Source: Thalassovita autumnalis
GTDB taxonomy: Bacteria > Pseudomonadota > Alphaproteobacteria > Rhodobacterales > Rhodobacteraceae
Reading direction: 5' to 3'
DNA length: 64,000 nucleotides
Assembly: GCF_001458255.1 (NCBI RefSeq)
Contig: NZ_CYSB01000025.1
Location: 186,001 to 250,000, forward strand
Every line of letters begins with the position of its first letter. The stretch's first letter is position 1. Below, piece by piece: positions 52,159 to 61,044 of this stretch. The translations under genes and the position numbers were made by a program. The notes under the pieces were generated by a model. It did no database searches. It saw only the letters and a program-made list of their open reading frames with translations, and had not been told where the DNA came from.

Positions 52159-53328
52159 ATGCCCGTCATCAACCGCATCGCCGGTTTCGCCGAGGATATG
52201 ACCGCCTGGCGTCGCCACCTTCATGAAAACCCTGAACTGGGCTTTGACTGTTTTGAAACCGCCGCTTTCGTTGAGGGGAAGTTGCGCGAGTTTGGCATCA
52301 CCGAGATTCACACAGGCATCGCCAAAACCGGGGTTGTGGCGCTGATCCGCGGGCAGGGTGATAGCGAAAACGGCCCGGTCATTGGGCTGCGTGCAGACAT
52401 GGACGCGCTGCCGATGCCCGAAGAAACCGGGCTGCCCTATGCCTCCAAGGTGGAGGGCAAGATGCACGCCTGCGGTCATGACGGTCATACCGCAATGCTG
52501 CTGGGTGCCGCGAAATACCTCAATGAAACCAAAAACTTCTCTGGCACTGTTGCGTTGATCTTTCAGCCTGCCGAGGAAGATGGCGGCGGCGGTGGTGTCA
52601 TGGTCGACGAGGGCGTGATGGACCGGTTTGGCATCGATCAGGTCTATGGCATCCACAACGCACCCGGCGTGCCCTTTGGCATGATGCAGACCACCCCGGG
52701 CCCGATCATGGCGGCGGTGGATACCTTCCACATCAATATCACCGGTGTTGGCGGGCATGGCGCGCAGCCGCATGTTAGCAAGGATCCGGTTGTGGCGGCC
52801 GTGGGCATCGTGCAGGCCATTCAGACCATTTCCAGCCGCAACCACTATGCGCTGAACGATCTGGTGATCTCGGTCACGCAGATCCACACCGGTTCGGCGG
52901 AAAACGTCATCCCGGAAACCGCCTATATCAACGGCACCGTGCGCACCTTTGACAAGGAGGTGCAGAAACTGGTGATGCAGCGGATGCAGGAAATCTGTGA
53001 CGGCATGGGCCCGGCCTACGGGGTTGAGGCCAAGCTGGACTATGAGGTCTGGTATCCCGCCACCATCAATGATGCCGCCAAGACTGCCTTTGCTGCGGAT
53101 GTCGCGCGTGAGGTTGTGGGCGGCGAAAATGTGCAGGATGACATCAGCCGCGAAATGGGGGCGGAGGATTTTTCCTACATGCTGGAGGCGCGGCCGGGTG
53201 CTTACCTGTTCCTTGGCGCAGGTGAAGGGGCTGCGGTGCATAACACCAAATATGACTTCAACGATGAGATCAGCCCGATCGGGGCGTCCTTCTTTGCCAA
53301 GTTGGTGGAAACGGCGCAGCCGGTTTGA
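52159..53328 (+). CDS. M20-family amidohydrolase (hippurate hydrolase/aminoacylase type)
   Basis: A 389-residue zinc-dependent hydrolase that removes acyl groups from N-acyl amino acids. Key parts: WRRHLHENPELGFDCFETAA, the first metal motif LRADMDALPM, GKMHACGHDGHTAMLLGAAK, the catalytic Glu pair in IFQPAEEDGGGG, GVGGHGAQPHVSKDPVVAA of the dimerisation domain, and EMGAEDFSYML near the end. The exact substrate cannot be told. The ATG at 52159 has TAGGAGCACCTG. It precedes speB with a 117-base gap that holds inverted repeats, so the two are probably separate units. Confidence 0.92.
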   Translation: MPVINRIAGFAEDMTAWRRHLHENPELGFDCFETAAFVEGKLREFGITEIHTGIAKTGVVALIRGQGDSENGPVIGLRADMDALPMPEETGLPYASKVEGKMHACGHDGHTAMLLGAAKYLNETKNFSGTVALIFQPAEEDGGGGGVMVDEGVMDRFGIDQVYGIHNAPGVPFGMMQTTPGPIMAAVDTFHINITGVGGHGAQPHVSKDPVVAAVGIVQAIQTISSRNHYALNDLVISVTQIHTGSAENVIPETAYINGTVRTFDKEVQKLVMQRMQEICDGMGPAYGVEAKLDYEVWYPATINDAAKTAFAADVAREVVGGENVQDDISREMGAEDFSYMLEARPGAYLFLGAGEGAAVHNTKYDFNDEISPIGASFFAKLVETAQPV

Positions 53329-53400
53329 TCTGTTGATCAAGTCCTGGGGTCAGCACGACGTGTGCTGATCCCGCATTGACCTTGGCGGGGGTCTTGATAG

Positions 53401-53414
53401 AATTTGATCAAATT
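53401..53414. promoter_or_regulatory. 14-bp palindrome upstream of speB
   Basis: AATTTGATCAAATT is an exact palindrome 31 bases before the speB start. Its core TTGATCAA also occurs at 53333-53340, 70 bases upstream. It may be an operator. Confidence 0.4.
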
Positions 53415-53445
53415 TAGATCCATCTCATAGAGGGAGGCAGCCACA

Positions 53446-54414
53446 ATGGCGCTGGAAGATGCAAAACACCAAGTAGATGAGGCGTTTACCCGCGAAGATC
53501 TGCGTGGCTTGACCTATGAAAATACCTTTGGTGGCGCGCCGTCCTTCCTGCGCCGCAAATACACCAAGGATCTGACCGGCGTGGATCTGGCCGTCACAGG
53601 GGTGCCCTTTGACCATGCGGTGACCAACCGTCCCGGCACCCGTTTTGGCCCGCGTGCCATTCGTGAAGCCAGCGCCCTGCAATCGCCGGATCCTGCCTAC
53701 GGCTGGGATGGCTATGACGCTCTGAGTGAGCTGAGCATCGTGGATTATGGTGATGTGGCTTATGACTACGCCAAAATCGCCGAATTCCCCGGCGTGTTGG
53801 AGGAGCATATCCGAACCATCCTGAAGGCCGATGTTGGCACCATCACCCTGGGCGGTGACCACTTCATCACCCTGCCGATCCTGAAGGCCTACGCCGAAAA
53901 ATACGGGCCTTTGAGCGTCATTCAGGTTGATGCCCATTCCGACCTCTGGCCGGATGATGACTATGACCGGATCGATCACGGCACCTTCATGTACAAGGCG
54001 GTGAAGCTGGGCATCATTGATCCCAAACGCTCGGTCCAGATCGGTATCCGCACAACGGTTGAGGACTCGCTTGGGTTTAACGTGATTGATGCGCGGGCGG
54101 TCCATGAACAGGGCGCAGCTGCTGCGGCGGCGCAGGTGAAAGAGATCGTTGGCGATCACCCAAGCTACCTGACCTTTGACATTGACGGCCTTGACCCGGC
54201 CTTTGCCCCCGGCACCGGCACGCCGGTCTGGGGTGGCCTCAGCTCGGGTCAGGCGGCGATCCTGCTGCGGGATCTGGCAGGCATCAATCTGGTGGGCGGC
54301 GATGTGGTTGAGGTCTCACCCCCCTTTGACACCACCGGGGCCACGGCCGTTGCCGGTGCCCATGTGGCGTTGGAACTGATCAGCCTTTGGGGCTGGACGC
54401 GGCGCAAGGGCTAA
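53446..54414 (+). CDS. speB: agmatinase-family ureohydrolase
   Basis: Manganese ureohydrolase of the arginase/agmatinase family; agmatinase makes putrescine and urea. The 322 residues have the metal ligands in TLGGDHFITLP, IQVDAHSDLWPDDDYDRIDH and YLTFDIDGLDPAFAPGTGTP, and GLSSGQAAILLRDLAGINLV with VEVSPPFDTTGATAVAGAHV at the end. The family also includes guanidinobutyrase and guanidine hydrolases, so the substrate is not proven. The ATG at 53446 has AGGGAGGCAG. Confidence 0.88.
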   Translation: MALEDAKHQVDEAFTREDLRGLTYENTFGGAPSFLRRKYTKDLTGVDLAVTGVPFDHAVTNRPGTRFGPRAIREASALQSPDPAYGWDGYDALSELSIVDYGDVAYDYAKIAEFPGVLEEHIRTILKADVGTITLGGDHFITLPILKAYAEKYGPLSVIQVDAHSDLWPDDDYDRIDHGTFMYKAVKLGIIDPKRSVQIGIRTTVEDSLGFNVIDARAVHEQGAAAAAAQVKEIVGDHPSYLTFDIDGLDPAFAPGTGTPVWGGLSSGQAAILLRDLAGINLVGGDVVEVSPPFDTTGATAVAGAHVALELISLWGWTRRKG

Positions 54415-54484
54415 GTCCCTGATCAACGCGCCGCGAAACATGGGTCGCGGCGCGCATTTGAAACACCGTTCTGAGGGGCGTTTG

Positions 54485-54865
54485 ATGAAGTGGCTGATAC
54501 TGATCCTGCTGGTTGCGATGGGCTACATCCGCTTTGCCCCCAGTGACCCAACCCGTTGGCACCGCCCGGTCGAAGGGCAAGCCGACCGCGACTGGCCCAA
54601 TGGTGTGCTGCGCCTGACCGGGGCAAGCCTGGCGGATCTGGATGCAGTGGCACGGGACTGGCCGCGCACCAAACTGCTGGCCGGATCCGTGGAGGAGGGC
54701 AGGGTGACCTATGTCACCCGCACCGCGCTTTGGGGGTTTCCCGATTACACAACGGTTGAGGCCCGCGAGACGGGCAGCGCGATCTACGCGCGCCTGCGGT
54801 TTGGTCGGTCAGATTTTGGCGTCAACGGCCGCCGTGTTGCGCAATGGCTTGCGGCTTTGCGGTAG
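54485..54865 (+). CDS. DUF1499 family protein
   Basis: A 126-residue membrane-anchored or exported protein of the DUF1499 type, function unknown. One N-terminal hydrophobic segment (WLILILLVAMGYIRF) is followed by SDPTRWHRPV, SLADLDAVARDWPRTKLLAG, VTYVTRTALWGFPDYTTVEA and SAIYARLRFGRSDFGVN. The last is a conserved end motif (RxGxSDxGVN) of the family. The ATG at 54485 follows GAGGGGCG. Its 3' end overlaps the convergent small exported-protein gene by 57 bases. Confidence 0.82.
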   Translation: MKWLILILLVAMGYIRFAPSDPTRWHRPVEGQADRDWPNGVLRLTGASLADLDAVARDWPRTKLLAGSVEEGRVTYVTRTALWGFPDYTTVEARETGSAIYARLRFGRSDFGVNGRRVAQWLAALR

Positions 54866-55111
54866 CTCTGAGGTAAAGCAGCCCGCGCTCAGCTCGCGCC
54901 ACATCGGCACGTTCAGCGACATCTGGCATTGCGCCATAAACATGCGGCCATCCACCTGCATGCAAATGGTTTCTCCCAGTTCCACCCGCGCGCCGCTGCG
55001 ATCCGTGCAGTAACACTCAATCGTTTTGCCGCCGCTGCTGACATCGGCGAGGACGGGCAGGGGAACCAGGCTCAGAGCCGCCACTGCAAGTTTAGGCAAT
55101 AAACATCTCAT
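54809..55111 (-). CDS. small exported cysteine-containing protein (100 aa)
   Basis: A 100-residue protein with a clear signal peptide (MRCLLPKLAVAALSLVPLPV-LADVSSGG, cleavage near LAD). The mature part has five cysteines: ECYCTD, TICMQ, AQCQM and AGCFT, suggesting disulfides. The DVSSGGKTIECYCTD, VELGETICMQVDGR and SLNVPMWREL segments look conserved-protein-like. No function is known to me. It overlaps the convergent DUF1499 gene at the 3' end by 57 bases; the last 20-odd residues may be dispensable. Confidence 0.62.
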   Translation of the reverse strand: MRCLLPKLAVAALSLVPLPVLADVSSGGKTIECYCTDRSGARVELGETICMQVDGRMFMAQCQMSLNVPMWRELSAGCFTSELPQSRKPLRNTAAVDAKI

Positions 55112-55174
55112 GCGGTCAGGGTAGCACAGGCTGCGCTCTTGACCAAATCGGCAGAATAAGAAACACCGTCCCCC

Positions 55175-56224
55175 ATGATTTCACTGGACCGACTAGAGCA
55201 GATCACCAGCCGTTTTGGCTATATTGAGGCGCAGATGGCCGAAGGGGGTGGCGACATCGCCGCCCTTGGGCGCGAATATGCGGAACTGCGTCCGGTGGTT
55301 GAACAGATCACCGCCTACAAACAGCTGCTTTCAGACCTCGAAGAGGCCGAGTTGATGCTGGAAGATCCGGAAATGAAGGATCTGGCCGAGGAGGAACTGC
55401 CTGCGCTGAAAGCTGCCCTGCCAGAGGCCGAGGCCGCACTGCAGCTGGCGCTCTTGCCCAAGGATGCAGCGGATGCACGGCCCGCGATGATCGAGATCCG
55501 CCCCGGTACGGGCGGTGATGAGGCAGCATTGTTTGCCGGTGATTTGCTGCGGATGTATCAGCGCTACGCCGAGGCGCGCGGCTGGACGTTCAAGGTGATT
55601 GAGCTGAATGAGACCGAGCTGGGCGGCATCAAGGAGGTCACAGCCCATGTGAAGGGTGAGGGCGTCTTTGCCCGGCTGAAATACGAAAGCGGCGTGCACC
55701 GGGTTCAGCGTGTGCCGGAAACCGAAAGTGGCGGGCGCATCCATACCTCTGCCGCCACTGTGGCCGTGCTGCCGGAGGCTGAAGATGTCGACATCCACAT
55801 TGATGCCAATGACATCCGCATTGACACCATGCGTTCCTCGGGTGCGGGTGGACAGCACGTGAACACCACGGATTCAGCAGTGCGGATTACCCACCTGCCC
55901 AGCGGCATTGTGGTCACCAGCTCGGAAAAATCGCAGCACCGCAACCGCGAAATCGCGATGCAGGTTCTGAAGACCCGGCTTTACGATATGGAGCGGCAGC
56001 GGATTGACAGCGAACGCTCGGCGGATCGGAAATCGCAGGTGGGCTCGGGCGATCGGTCTGAACGGATCCGCACCTATAACTTCCCGCAAGGACGAATGAC
56101 CGATCACCGGATCAACCTGACGCTTTATAAGCTGGATCAGGTGATGCAGGGCGATCTGGATGAGGTGATCGATGCGCTGACGGCGGATCATCAGGCGGCC
56201 CTTCTGGCTGAGATGGACGCATGA
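55175..56224 (+). CDS. prfA: peptide chain release factor 1
   Basis: Recognises UAA/UAG stop codons and triggers peptide release. The 349-residue protein has the PxT-type anticodon region, [20 protein letters not shown], the stop of domain 2 [20 protein letters not shown], and the catalytic GGQ at 225-227 ([20 protein letters not shown]). [20 protein letters not shown] is specific for RF1 rather than RF2. Coupled to prmC, which methylates the GGQ glutamine, by a 4-base overlap. Confidence 0.96.
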   Translation: MISLDRLEQITSRFGYIEAQMAEGGGDIAALGREYAELRPVVEQITAYKQLLSDLEEAELMLEDPEMKDLAEEELPALKAALPEAEAALQLALLPKDAADARPAMIEIRPGTGGDEAALFAGDLLRMYQRYAEARGWTFKVIELNETELGGIKEVTAHVKGEGVFARLKYESGVHRVQRVPETESGGRIHTSAATVAVLPEAEDVDIHIDANDIRIDTMRSSGAGGQHVNTTDSAVRITHLPSGIVVTSSEKSQHRNREIAMQVLKTRLYDMERQRIDSERSADRKSQVGSGDRSERIRTYNFPQGRMTDHRINLTLYKLDQVMQGDLDEVIDALTADHQAALLAEMDA

Positions 56225-57054
56225 TCACGGTGCAGGCGCTGCTGTTGCAGGCGGGCGCGGATCTGCGGGCAGCGGGTATTGATGGCAGTGATGCGCGCGC
56301 GCTTCTGGCGCATGTTCTGTCAGTGCCGCGCGACCGGCTGGTGCTGATGGGGCCGGATGAGGTCAACGCGGAGGATCAGGCACGCTTTGCCGCGGCCCTT
56401 GCCGAGCGCTTGCGTCGCCGGCCCGTTTCCAAGATTATTGGCACAAGGCTGTTCTGGGGGCGGTCGTTCGTGGTGACCGAAGATGTGCTGGATCCCCGGC
56501 CTGAAACCGAAAGCCTGATTGCCGAGGCATTGGCAGGGCCGACGCCTGATCGCATTCTGGATTTAGGTGCCGGTACGGGCTGTATCCCGCTGACATTGCT
56601 GGCAGAATGGCCTGAGGCCACTGCGGTTGCCTGTGACATCAGCAACGCCGCGCTGGCTGTCGCGGCACAAAACGCAGCGGCGCTGGACCTCACGGATCGG
56701 ATCACCTTTCTGCCGTCAGACTGGTTTGCCCGCGTGGAGGGGGTGTTTGATCTGATCACCTCAAACCCGCCCTATATTTCTGAGGCGGAAATGGCGGAGT
56801 TGAGCCCTGAGGTTCATAATCATGACCCGCATCTGGCGCTAACGCCCGGCGGTGACGGGCTGTCACCCTACCGTGTGCTGGCGCAGGGGGCGTTAACCCA
56901 TTTGAAACCCGGGGGGCGTATCCTGGTGGAAATCGGCTGGCGGCAGGGGCCGGATGTGGCATCGATCTTTGCCGATGCGGGGCTGGCAAATATTCGCGTC
57001 CTTCCAGATATGGATGGGCGTGACCGCGTGGTTTCGGCCGTGTTTGCGGGGTAA
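56221..57054 (+). CDS. prmC: release factor glutamine methyltransferase
   Basis: SAM-dependent methylation of the GGQ glutamine in release factors. The 277 residues carry a helical N-terminal domain ([20 protein letters not shown]), the SAM motif [20 protein letters not shown], and the glutamine-binding SNPPYI at 181-186 (N182-P-P-Y). [10 protein letters not shown] and [20 protein letters not shown] are typical. Overlaps prfA, as in many bacteria; a terminator hairpin follows. Confidence 0.95.
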   Translation: MITVQALLLQAGADLRAAGIDGSDARALLAHVLSVPRDRLVLMGPDEVNAEDQARFAAALAERLRRRPVSKIIGTRLFWGRSFVVTEDVLDPRPETESLIAEALAGPTPDRILDLGAGTGCIPLTLLAEWPEATAVACDISNAALAVAAQNAAALDLTDRITFLPSDWFARVEGVFDLITSNPPYISEAEMAELSPEVHNHDPHLALTPGGDGLSPYRVLAQGALTHLKPGGRILVEIGWRQGPDVASIFADAGLANIRVLPDMDGRDRVVSAVFAG

Positions 57055-57092
57055 TTGGGGCAATTGGCAGCCCAAGCGCGCTTGCTGCGCCA

Positions 57093-57118
57093 AAAAATCG
57101 CCTATCGGGGTGATTTTT
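57093..57118 (+). terminator. terminator after prfA-prmC
   Basis: AAAAATCGCC and GGTGATTTTT pair (one wobble) around TATCGG, 39 bases after the prmC stop. The T-rich right arm serves as the tail. A CAAGCGCGCTTG palindrome precedes it at 57073-57084. Confidence 0.65.
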
Positions 57119-57299
57119 CGCGCTTTCCTCTTGTCACAGGCGGGGTTGGCGGCTACTCAGGTGGTGTTGAGGCGCCGGATGCTCTGACGCTCCCGCTCAA
57201 CGCCAAGCCACAAATGTCGTGATCCCGGTAGGAACAAGAGCGCAAGAGGCGTGAAGCGGGTCCGACATGGATGAGATTTGAAGGCTGGACAGCAGTAAT

Positions 57300-57902
57300 A
57301 TGAGATCTTCGAAATCCCGTTCGCGGTCCAAATCGAACCGCAACAACAATCGCTCCGTAGGCAATATTGTAAACCGCGTGTTCGACAGTTCGGGGCCTGA
57401 GGGCAAGGTGCGTGGCACCCCGCAGCAGATCATCGACAAATACAATCAGCTGGCCCGCGATGCGCAGCTGGCCAACGATCGTGTTGCGACCGAGAACTTT
57501 CAACAGCATGCAGAACATTATCTGCGCATGCTGAGTCAGGCTCAAAAAGAGCAGGACGCGCGCCGCGAACAGCAGGAACAGCAAAACCGCGAACGTCAGG
57601 CCGAGCGGGATCGTGAACGCGCCGCCCGTCAGGAACGCGAAGCAGCTACACCACCAAGCGCCGCCGGTACCGGTGATCAGCCCGATTTGCTGGACGCCCC
57701 CGTCGCCACCCCGACCGAAGGTTCGGAGGAAAGTGGCCTGGTGGAAACGCCTGAAAACAAAACCGAAAAGCCCAAGCGCACCGCAAAACCGCGCCGCCCG
57801 CGCAAGCCCAAAGCCGAGGCGCAGCCCGAGGCTGAGGCAGCCCCGGCCGCTGAGGCCCCAGCGCAACCCGATGCGCCCGACGCCCCGGAAGCGGCTGAAT
57901 AA
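57300..57902 (+). CDS. DUF4167 family protein
   Basis: A 200-residue alphaproteobacterial protein of the DUF4167 family, role unknown. The conserved N-terminal part is basic and RNA-binding-like (SSKSRSRSKSNRNNNRSVGN) and continues as NRVFDSSGPEGKVRGTPQQI with KYNQLARDAQLANDRVATEN and FQQHAEHYLRML. The second half is a low-complexity charged tail of Arg/Glu/Gln, then Lys/Pro/Ala/Glu repeats, probably unstructured. The ATG at 57300 follows GGACAGC. DUF4167 beside prfA-prmC is common in this group. Confidence 0.9.
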   Translation: MRSSKSRSRSKSNRNNNRSVGNIVNRVFDSSGPEGKVRGTPQQIIDKYNQLARDAQLANDRVATENFQQHAEHYLRMLSQAQKEQDARREQQEQQNRERQAERDRERAARQEREAATPPSAAGTGDQPDLLDAPVATPTEGSEESGLVETPENKTEKPKRTAKPRRPRKPKAEAQPEAEAAPAAEAPAQPDAPDAPEAAE

Positions 57903-57919
57903 TCAACGTCAGACATGAC

Positions 57920-57953
57920 AAAAAAGGCCCCGCTGATGTGCGGGGCCTTTTTT
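57920..57953. terminator. bidirectional terminator between DUF4167 gene and rsmA
   Basis: AAAAAA-GGCCCCGC-TGATGT-GCGGGGCC-TTTTTT is a perfect 14-bp inverted repeat counting the A/T tracts. It works for the plus-strand DUF4167 gene and for the minus-strand lptG-to-rsmA operon. Confidence 0.93.
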
Positions 57954-57985
57954 GTTTGGGTATCGTTTTCGCCAAGCGAGGTTAA

Positions 57986-58828
57986 TCAGCCTGCCGACAA
58001 ATTGCGGGCAAGCGCACAGAATTGTTCCAGGCCTACGGTTTCGGCGCGGTCCGTTGGTTTGATGCCTGAGGCGATCAGGCGATCCTCCAGATCAGGGGCC
58101 AGTCCCTTCAGCGCGGCGCGCAGCATTTTGCGGCGTTGGTTAAACGCTTTGGCCACCACCATTTCAAGCTTCTTTGCATCAGCCTCAAAGCGCGGTTCGG
58201 GCAGGGCGGTCAGGTTAACCACAGCCGAATGCACCTTGGGCGGCGGGTTGAAGGCCTCGGGCGGCAGGCCCAGCACGATGCGGGCATCGGTGCGCCATTG
58301 CGCCAGAATGGCCAACCGGCCGTAGGCTTTACTGCCGGGTTGGGCCACGATCCGCTCAGCAACCTCACGCTGGAACATCAGCGTCAGGGAGGACCAGAAG
58401 GGTGGCCAGTCTGTCGGCGTCAGCCAACGCACCAGCAGTTCGGTGCCGACGTTATAGGGCAGGTTTGCAGCCACCCGGATCGGCGGCGTCAGATGTTCAA
58501 GCGGGTTGACCTCCAGCGCGTCGCCGTTGATCACCTGCAGCTGCCCCGGATAGGCGTCCGAGATTTCGGCAAGCGCTGCCATACAGCGGCTGTCTTTCTC
58601 AATCGCCAGAACCTTGCGCGCGCCCTCGGCCAGCAAGCCGCGGGTCAGACCACCGGGGCCGGGGCCCACCTCCAACACGTCACATTCGCTGAGGTCACCG
58701 GCAAGGCGGGCAATCTTGGAGGTCAGGTTCAGATCCAACAGGAAGTTCTGGCCCAGCGATTTTTTGGCCGCGATCCCGTGGGTGTCGATGACCTGTCGCA
58801 ACGGGGGCAGAGAGTCGATGCCGCTCAT
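57986..58828 (-). CDS. rsmA: 16S rRNA (adenine1518/1519-N6) dimethyltransferase
   Basis: Dimethylates two adenines in helix 45 of 16S rRNA. The 280 residues show [20 protein letters not shown], the SAM motif [20 protein letters not shown], the catalytic [18 protein letters not shown], and [13 protein letters not shown] with [12 protein letters not shown] and [13 protein letters not shown]. Its ATG overlaps the pdxA stop by 4 bases. Last gene of the operon. Confidence 0.96.
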   Translation of the reverse strand: MSGIDSLPPLRQVIDTHGIAAKKSLGQNFLLDLNLTSKIARLAGDLSECDVLEVGPGPGGLTRGLLAEGARKVLAIEKDSRCMAALAEISDAYPGQLQVINGDALEVNPLEHLTPPIRVAANLPYNVGTELLVRWLTPTDWPPFWSSLTLMFQREVAERIVAQPGSKAYGRLAILAQWRTDARIVLGLPPEAFNPPPKVHSAVVNLTALPEPRFEADAKKLEMVVAKAFNQRRKMLRAALKGLAPDLEDRLIASGIKPTDRAETVGLEQFCALARNLSAG

Positions 58829-59817
58829 GCGGGCTCCTTCGGGGTTTGGGCGCGAGCCTTGGCCATTATGGCCGCCTGGCGCAGCGCCTCAATTGTTGAG
58901 CTGGCATTTGCAACACCTTGGCCGGCAATGTCAAAGGCTGTGCCGTGATCCGGTGAGGTGCGGATGAAGGGCAGGCCAAGGGTGACATTGACGCCCTCAT
59001 CAAAACCGATGGTCTTGATCGGGATCAGCGCCTGATCGTGATACATGCAGACTGCCGCGTCATAGCCCTGACGGGCCCGCGCGTGAAACATGGTGTCGGC
59101 TGACATCGGGCCCTTGAGCGCAAAGCCTTCGCCTTGCATCTCAGCGATCAGCGCGTTGATCCAATCCAGCTCTTCCCGGCCCATCGCACCACCTTCACCG
59201 GCATGAGGGTTGAGGCCTGCAATGGCAATCACCGGATCTGCAATGCCGTAGTCACGGCGCAGGGCGGCATCGGTGATTTCTATGGTTTTGCGCAGCAGCG
59301 CGGGCGTCAGTTGGTTCGGCACCTCTGACAGCGCGATGTGGATGGTGGTGGGCACCACCTTCAGCGCGTCACAGGCCAGCATCATCACCACCTGATCCAC
59401 ATCGGCCAGCGCAGCCAGATACTCGGTGTGGCCGGGATAGGCAAAGCCCGCGCCATCCTGCAACGCTTTCTTGTGGATCGGCAGGGTGCAGAGGGCGGAG
59501 GCATCGCCGGATTGCACCAGATCCACGCCGCGGGCGATCACATCAATGACCCCTTGCGCGTTGGTGGCATCGGGTTGGCCGGGAACGGCGGCTTGGGCGA
59601 AATCATGCCGCAGAACCGGCAGGCCCTGCGCCATGGCGCCAGCGGCCTCCACAGGGGATGCGATTTCGACAACACTGGCGCCATCTGGCAGATGCGTAGG
59701 ATCGCCGATCAGGAAAAACGGCAGTTCATCGCGAAGGGCATTCCAGGCCGAAACTGCCAGTTCCGGCCCGATGCCCGCAGGTTCGCCGCAGGTCAGCGCA
59801 ATTGGTGCCGTCATCAC
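58825..59817 (-). CDS. pdxA: 4-hydroxythreonine-4-phosphate dehydrogenase
   Basis: NAD- and metal-dependent step of de novo vitamin B6 synthesis, giving 3-amino-2-oxopropyl phosphate. The 330 residues carry [37 protein letters not shown], the metal histidines in [29 protein letters not shown] and [20 protein letters not shown] with [18 protein letters not shown]. Coupled by ATGA on both sides, to surA upstream and rsmA downstream. Confidence 0.96.
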   Translation of the reverse strand: MMTAPIALTCGEPAGIGPELAVSAWNALRDELPFFLIGDPTHLPDGASVVEIASPVEAAGAMAQGLPVLRHDFAQAAVPGQPDATNAQGVIDVIARGVDLVQSGDASALCTLPIHKKALQDGAGFAYPGHTEYLAALADVDQVVMMLACDALKVVPTTIHIALSEVPNQLTPALLRKTIEITDAALRRDYGIADPVIAIAGLNPHAGEGGAMGREELDWINALIAEMQGEGFALKGPMSADTMFHARARQGYDAAVCMYHDQALIPIKTIGFDEGVNVTLGLPFIRTSPDHGTAFDIAGQGVANASSTIEALRQAAIMAKARAQTPKEPA

Positions 59818-61040
59818 TCTTGGATCCGCGCATCCGTGCGCAGTTCATCCAGATAGGCGTTGGCGAAGCTTTCGAGCTGTTGGTTGCGCAGCTGACGCGA
59901 GACATCTTCGCGTGAGGTGTCTTCGGCCAGTGCCGGGGTACGGCCGCACATCATCAGGAAGATCAGCTCTTGTCCGTTGGCGCGTGTCAGATTGGTGGAG
60001 ACTTCGCCCGCGTCCAATTTGCCCAGCTCTACCGCGATGTCGCGCGGCAGGTCTTTGGGGGCGAGGCTTTGGCGGTCCAGCCGTTCCGGCGCCAGACCGT
60101 AGTTTTCACCATAGAGGTCATCACAGGTGTCAACCTCGGATTCGATCCGGGCGGCTTCGGCCAGGGTTTCGGCGCTGCGGCCACCGGGCAGGTAAAGTGC
60201 GGCATATTCCACCGCCGCAATCTCAGGCGCGCGATAGGCGTTTTCTGCAATGCCGCGCATCTGGAACACCGCCAGCGCGCCCTGCATCGGAATGACCGAG
60301 GTGGTTTCCGCCGGTGCAAGGCTCAGCAGGACCGGGCGCAGCGGCTCTGGCAATTGGTTGATCGGCAACCAGCCCAGCTTGCCACCGTTTTCGCGGGTGC
60401 GGGCGGCCGACAACCGCTCTGCCGCTTGGGCGAAATCTGCGTAATTGTCGATCTGCGCCACCTGCTCGGCGATCTCAGCGATCTGTTCTTCGTAACCCTC
60501 ACGCAGCGGGATCACCACCTCTGACAGCAGCACACGAACAGAGGCCCGGTTGCCCAGCGCATCCATGGCGCGGTCAATGTCGTTTTCGCTGACAGACACG
60601 CGCGGGGCAAAGCGTGCGCCGACAACCTGACGCCACATCAGGCCTGAGCGGACGAAGGCGAAGATGGTTTCCTTTTCAACACCTTCCTGCGCGGCCAGTT
60701 CCAGGAATTGTTCCGGTTTCAGGTTGCCACGGGCGGCAAATTCCGCCACGCCGCCGGCAATGGCATCATCGCTGACCTGAACGCCAATGCTGCGCGCGGC
60801 CACTTCTTTCAGGCGATCATCAATCAGCTGTTCGCGGGCCAGCTTTTCCAGATTACCGGGGGTATTGATTAGTGTCAGAAAGGCAATGCGCTGTTCCAGC
60901 TCAAACCGGGTGATGACCTGATCGTCCACTTTGATGACCGGCGCAAAAAGGCCCTGTGCCATGCTGGGGGCGGCACCGCTCAGCAGGGCGCCTGCGGTGG
61001 CTGCGGCAAGGAAAATCCGTCGCATGTTGGTTTTCATCAT
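59814..61040 (-). CDS. surA: SurA-type periplasmic peptidyl-prolyl isomerase/chaperone
   Basis: Periplasmic chaperone for outer-membrane proteins. The 408 residues start with a signal peptide (IFLAAATAGALLSGAAPSMA, cut near AQG), then a SurA-N domain (DQVITRFELEQRIAFLTLIN), a linker, and one parvulin-like domain (about 170-290) with GGKLGWLPINQLPEPLRPVL and FQMRGIAE. There is only one isomerase domain, as expected for the short alphaproteobacterial form. Two ATGs in a row (61040, 61037) follow AGGAAC. It lies between lptD, one of its known clients, and pdxA. Confidence 0.9.
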   Translation of the reverse strand: MMKTNMRRIFLAAATAGALLSGAAPSMAQGLFAPVIKVDDQVITRFELEQRIAFLTLINTPGNLEKLAREQLIDDRLKEVAARSIGVQVSDDAIAGGVAEFAARGNLKPEQFLELAAQEGVEKETIFAFVRSGLMWRQVVGARFAPRVSVSENDIDRAMDALGNRASVRVLLSEVVIPLREGYEEQIAEIAEQVAQIDNYADFAQAAERLSAARTRENGGKLGWLPINQLPEPLRPVLLSLAPAETTSVIPMQGALAVFQMRGIAENAYRAPEIAAVEYAALYLPGGRSAETLAEAARIESEVDTCDDLYGENYGLAPERLDRQSLAPKDLPRDIAVELGKLDAGEVSTNLTRANGQELIFLMMCGRTPALAEDTSREDVSRQLRNQQLESFANAYLDELRTDARIQE

Positions 61041-61044
61041 CGTT

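Noticed and set aside
52144-53340. 398-codon open frame antisense to the M20 hydrolase
   Set aside because: His-rich low-information sequence typical of a shadow frame; the sense gene carries all M20 metal motifs.
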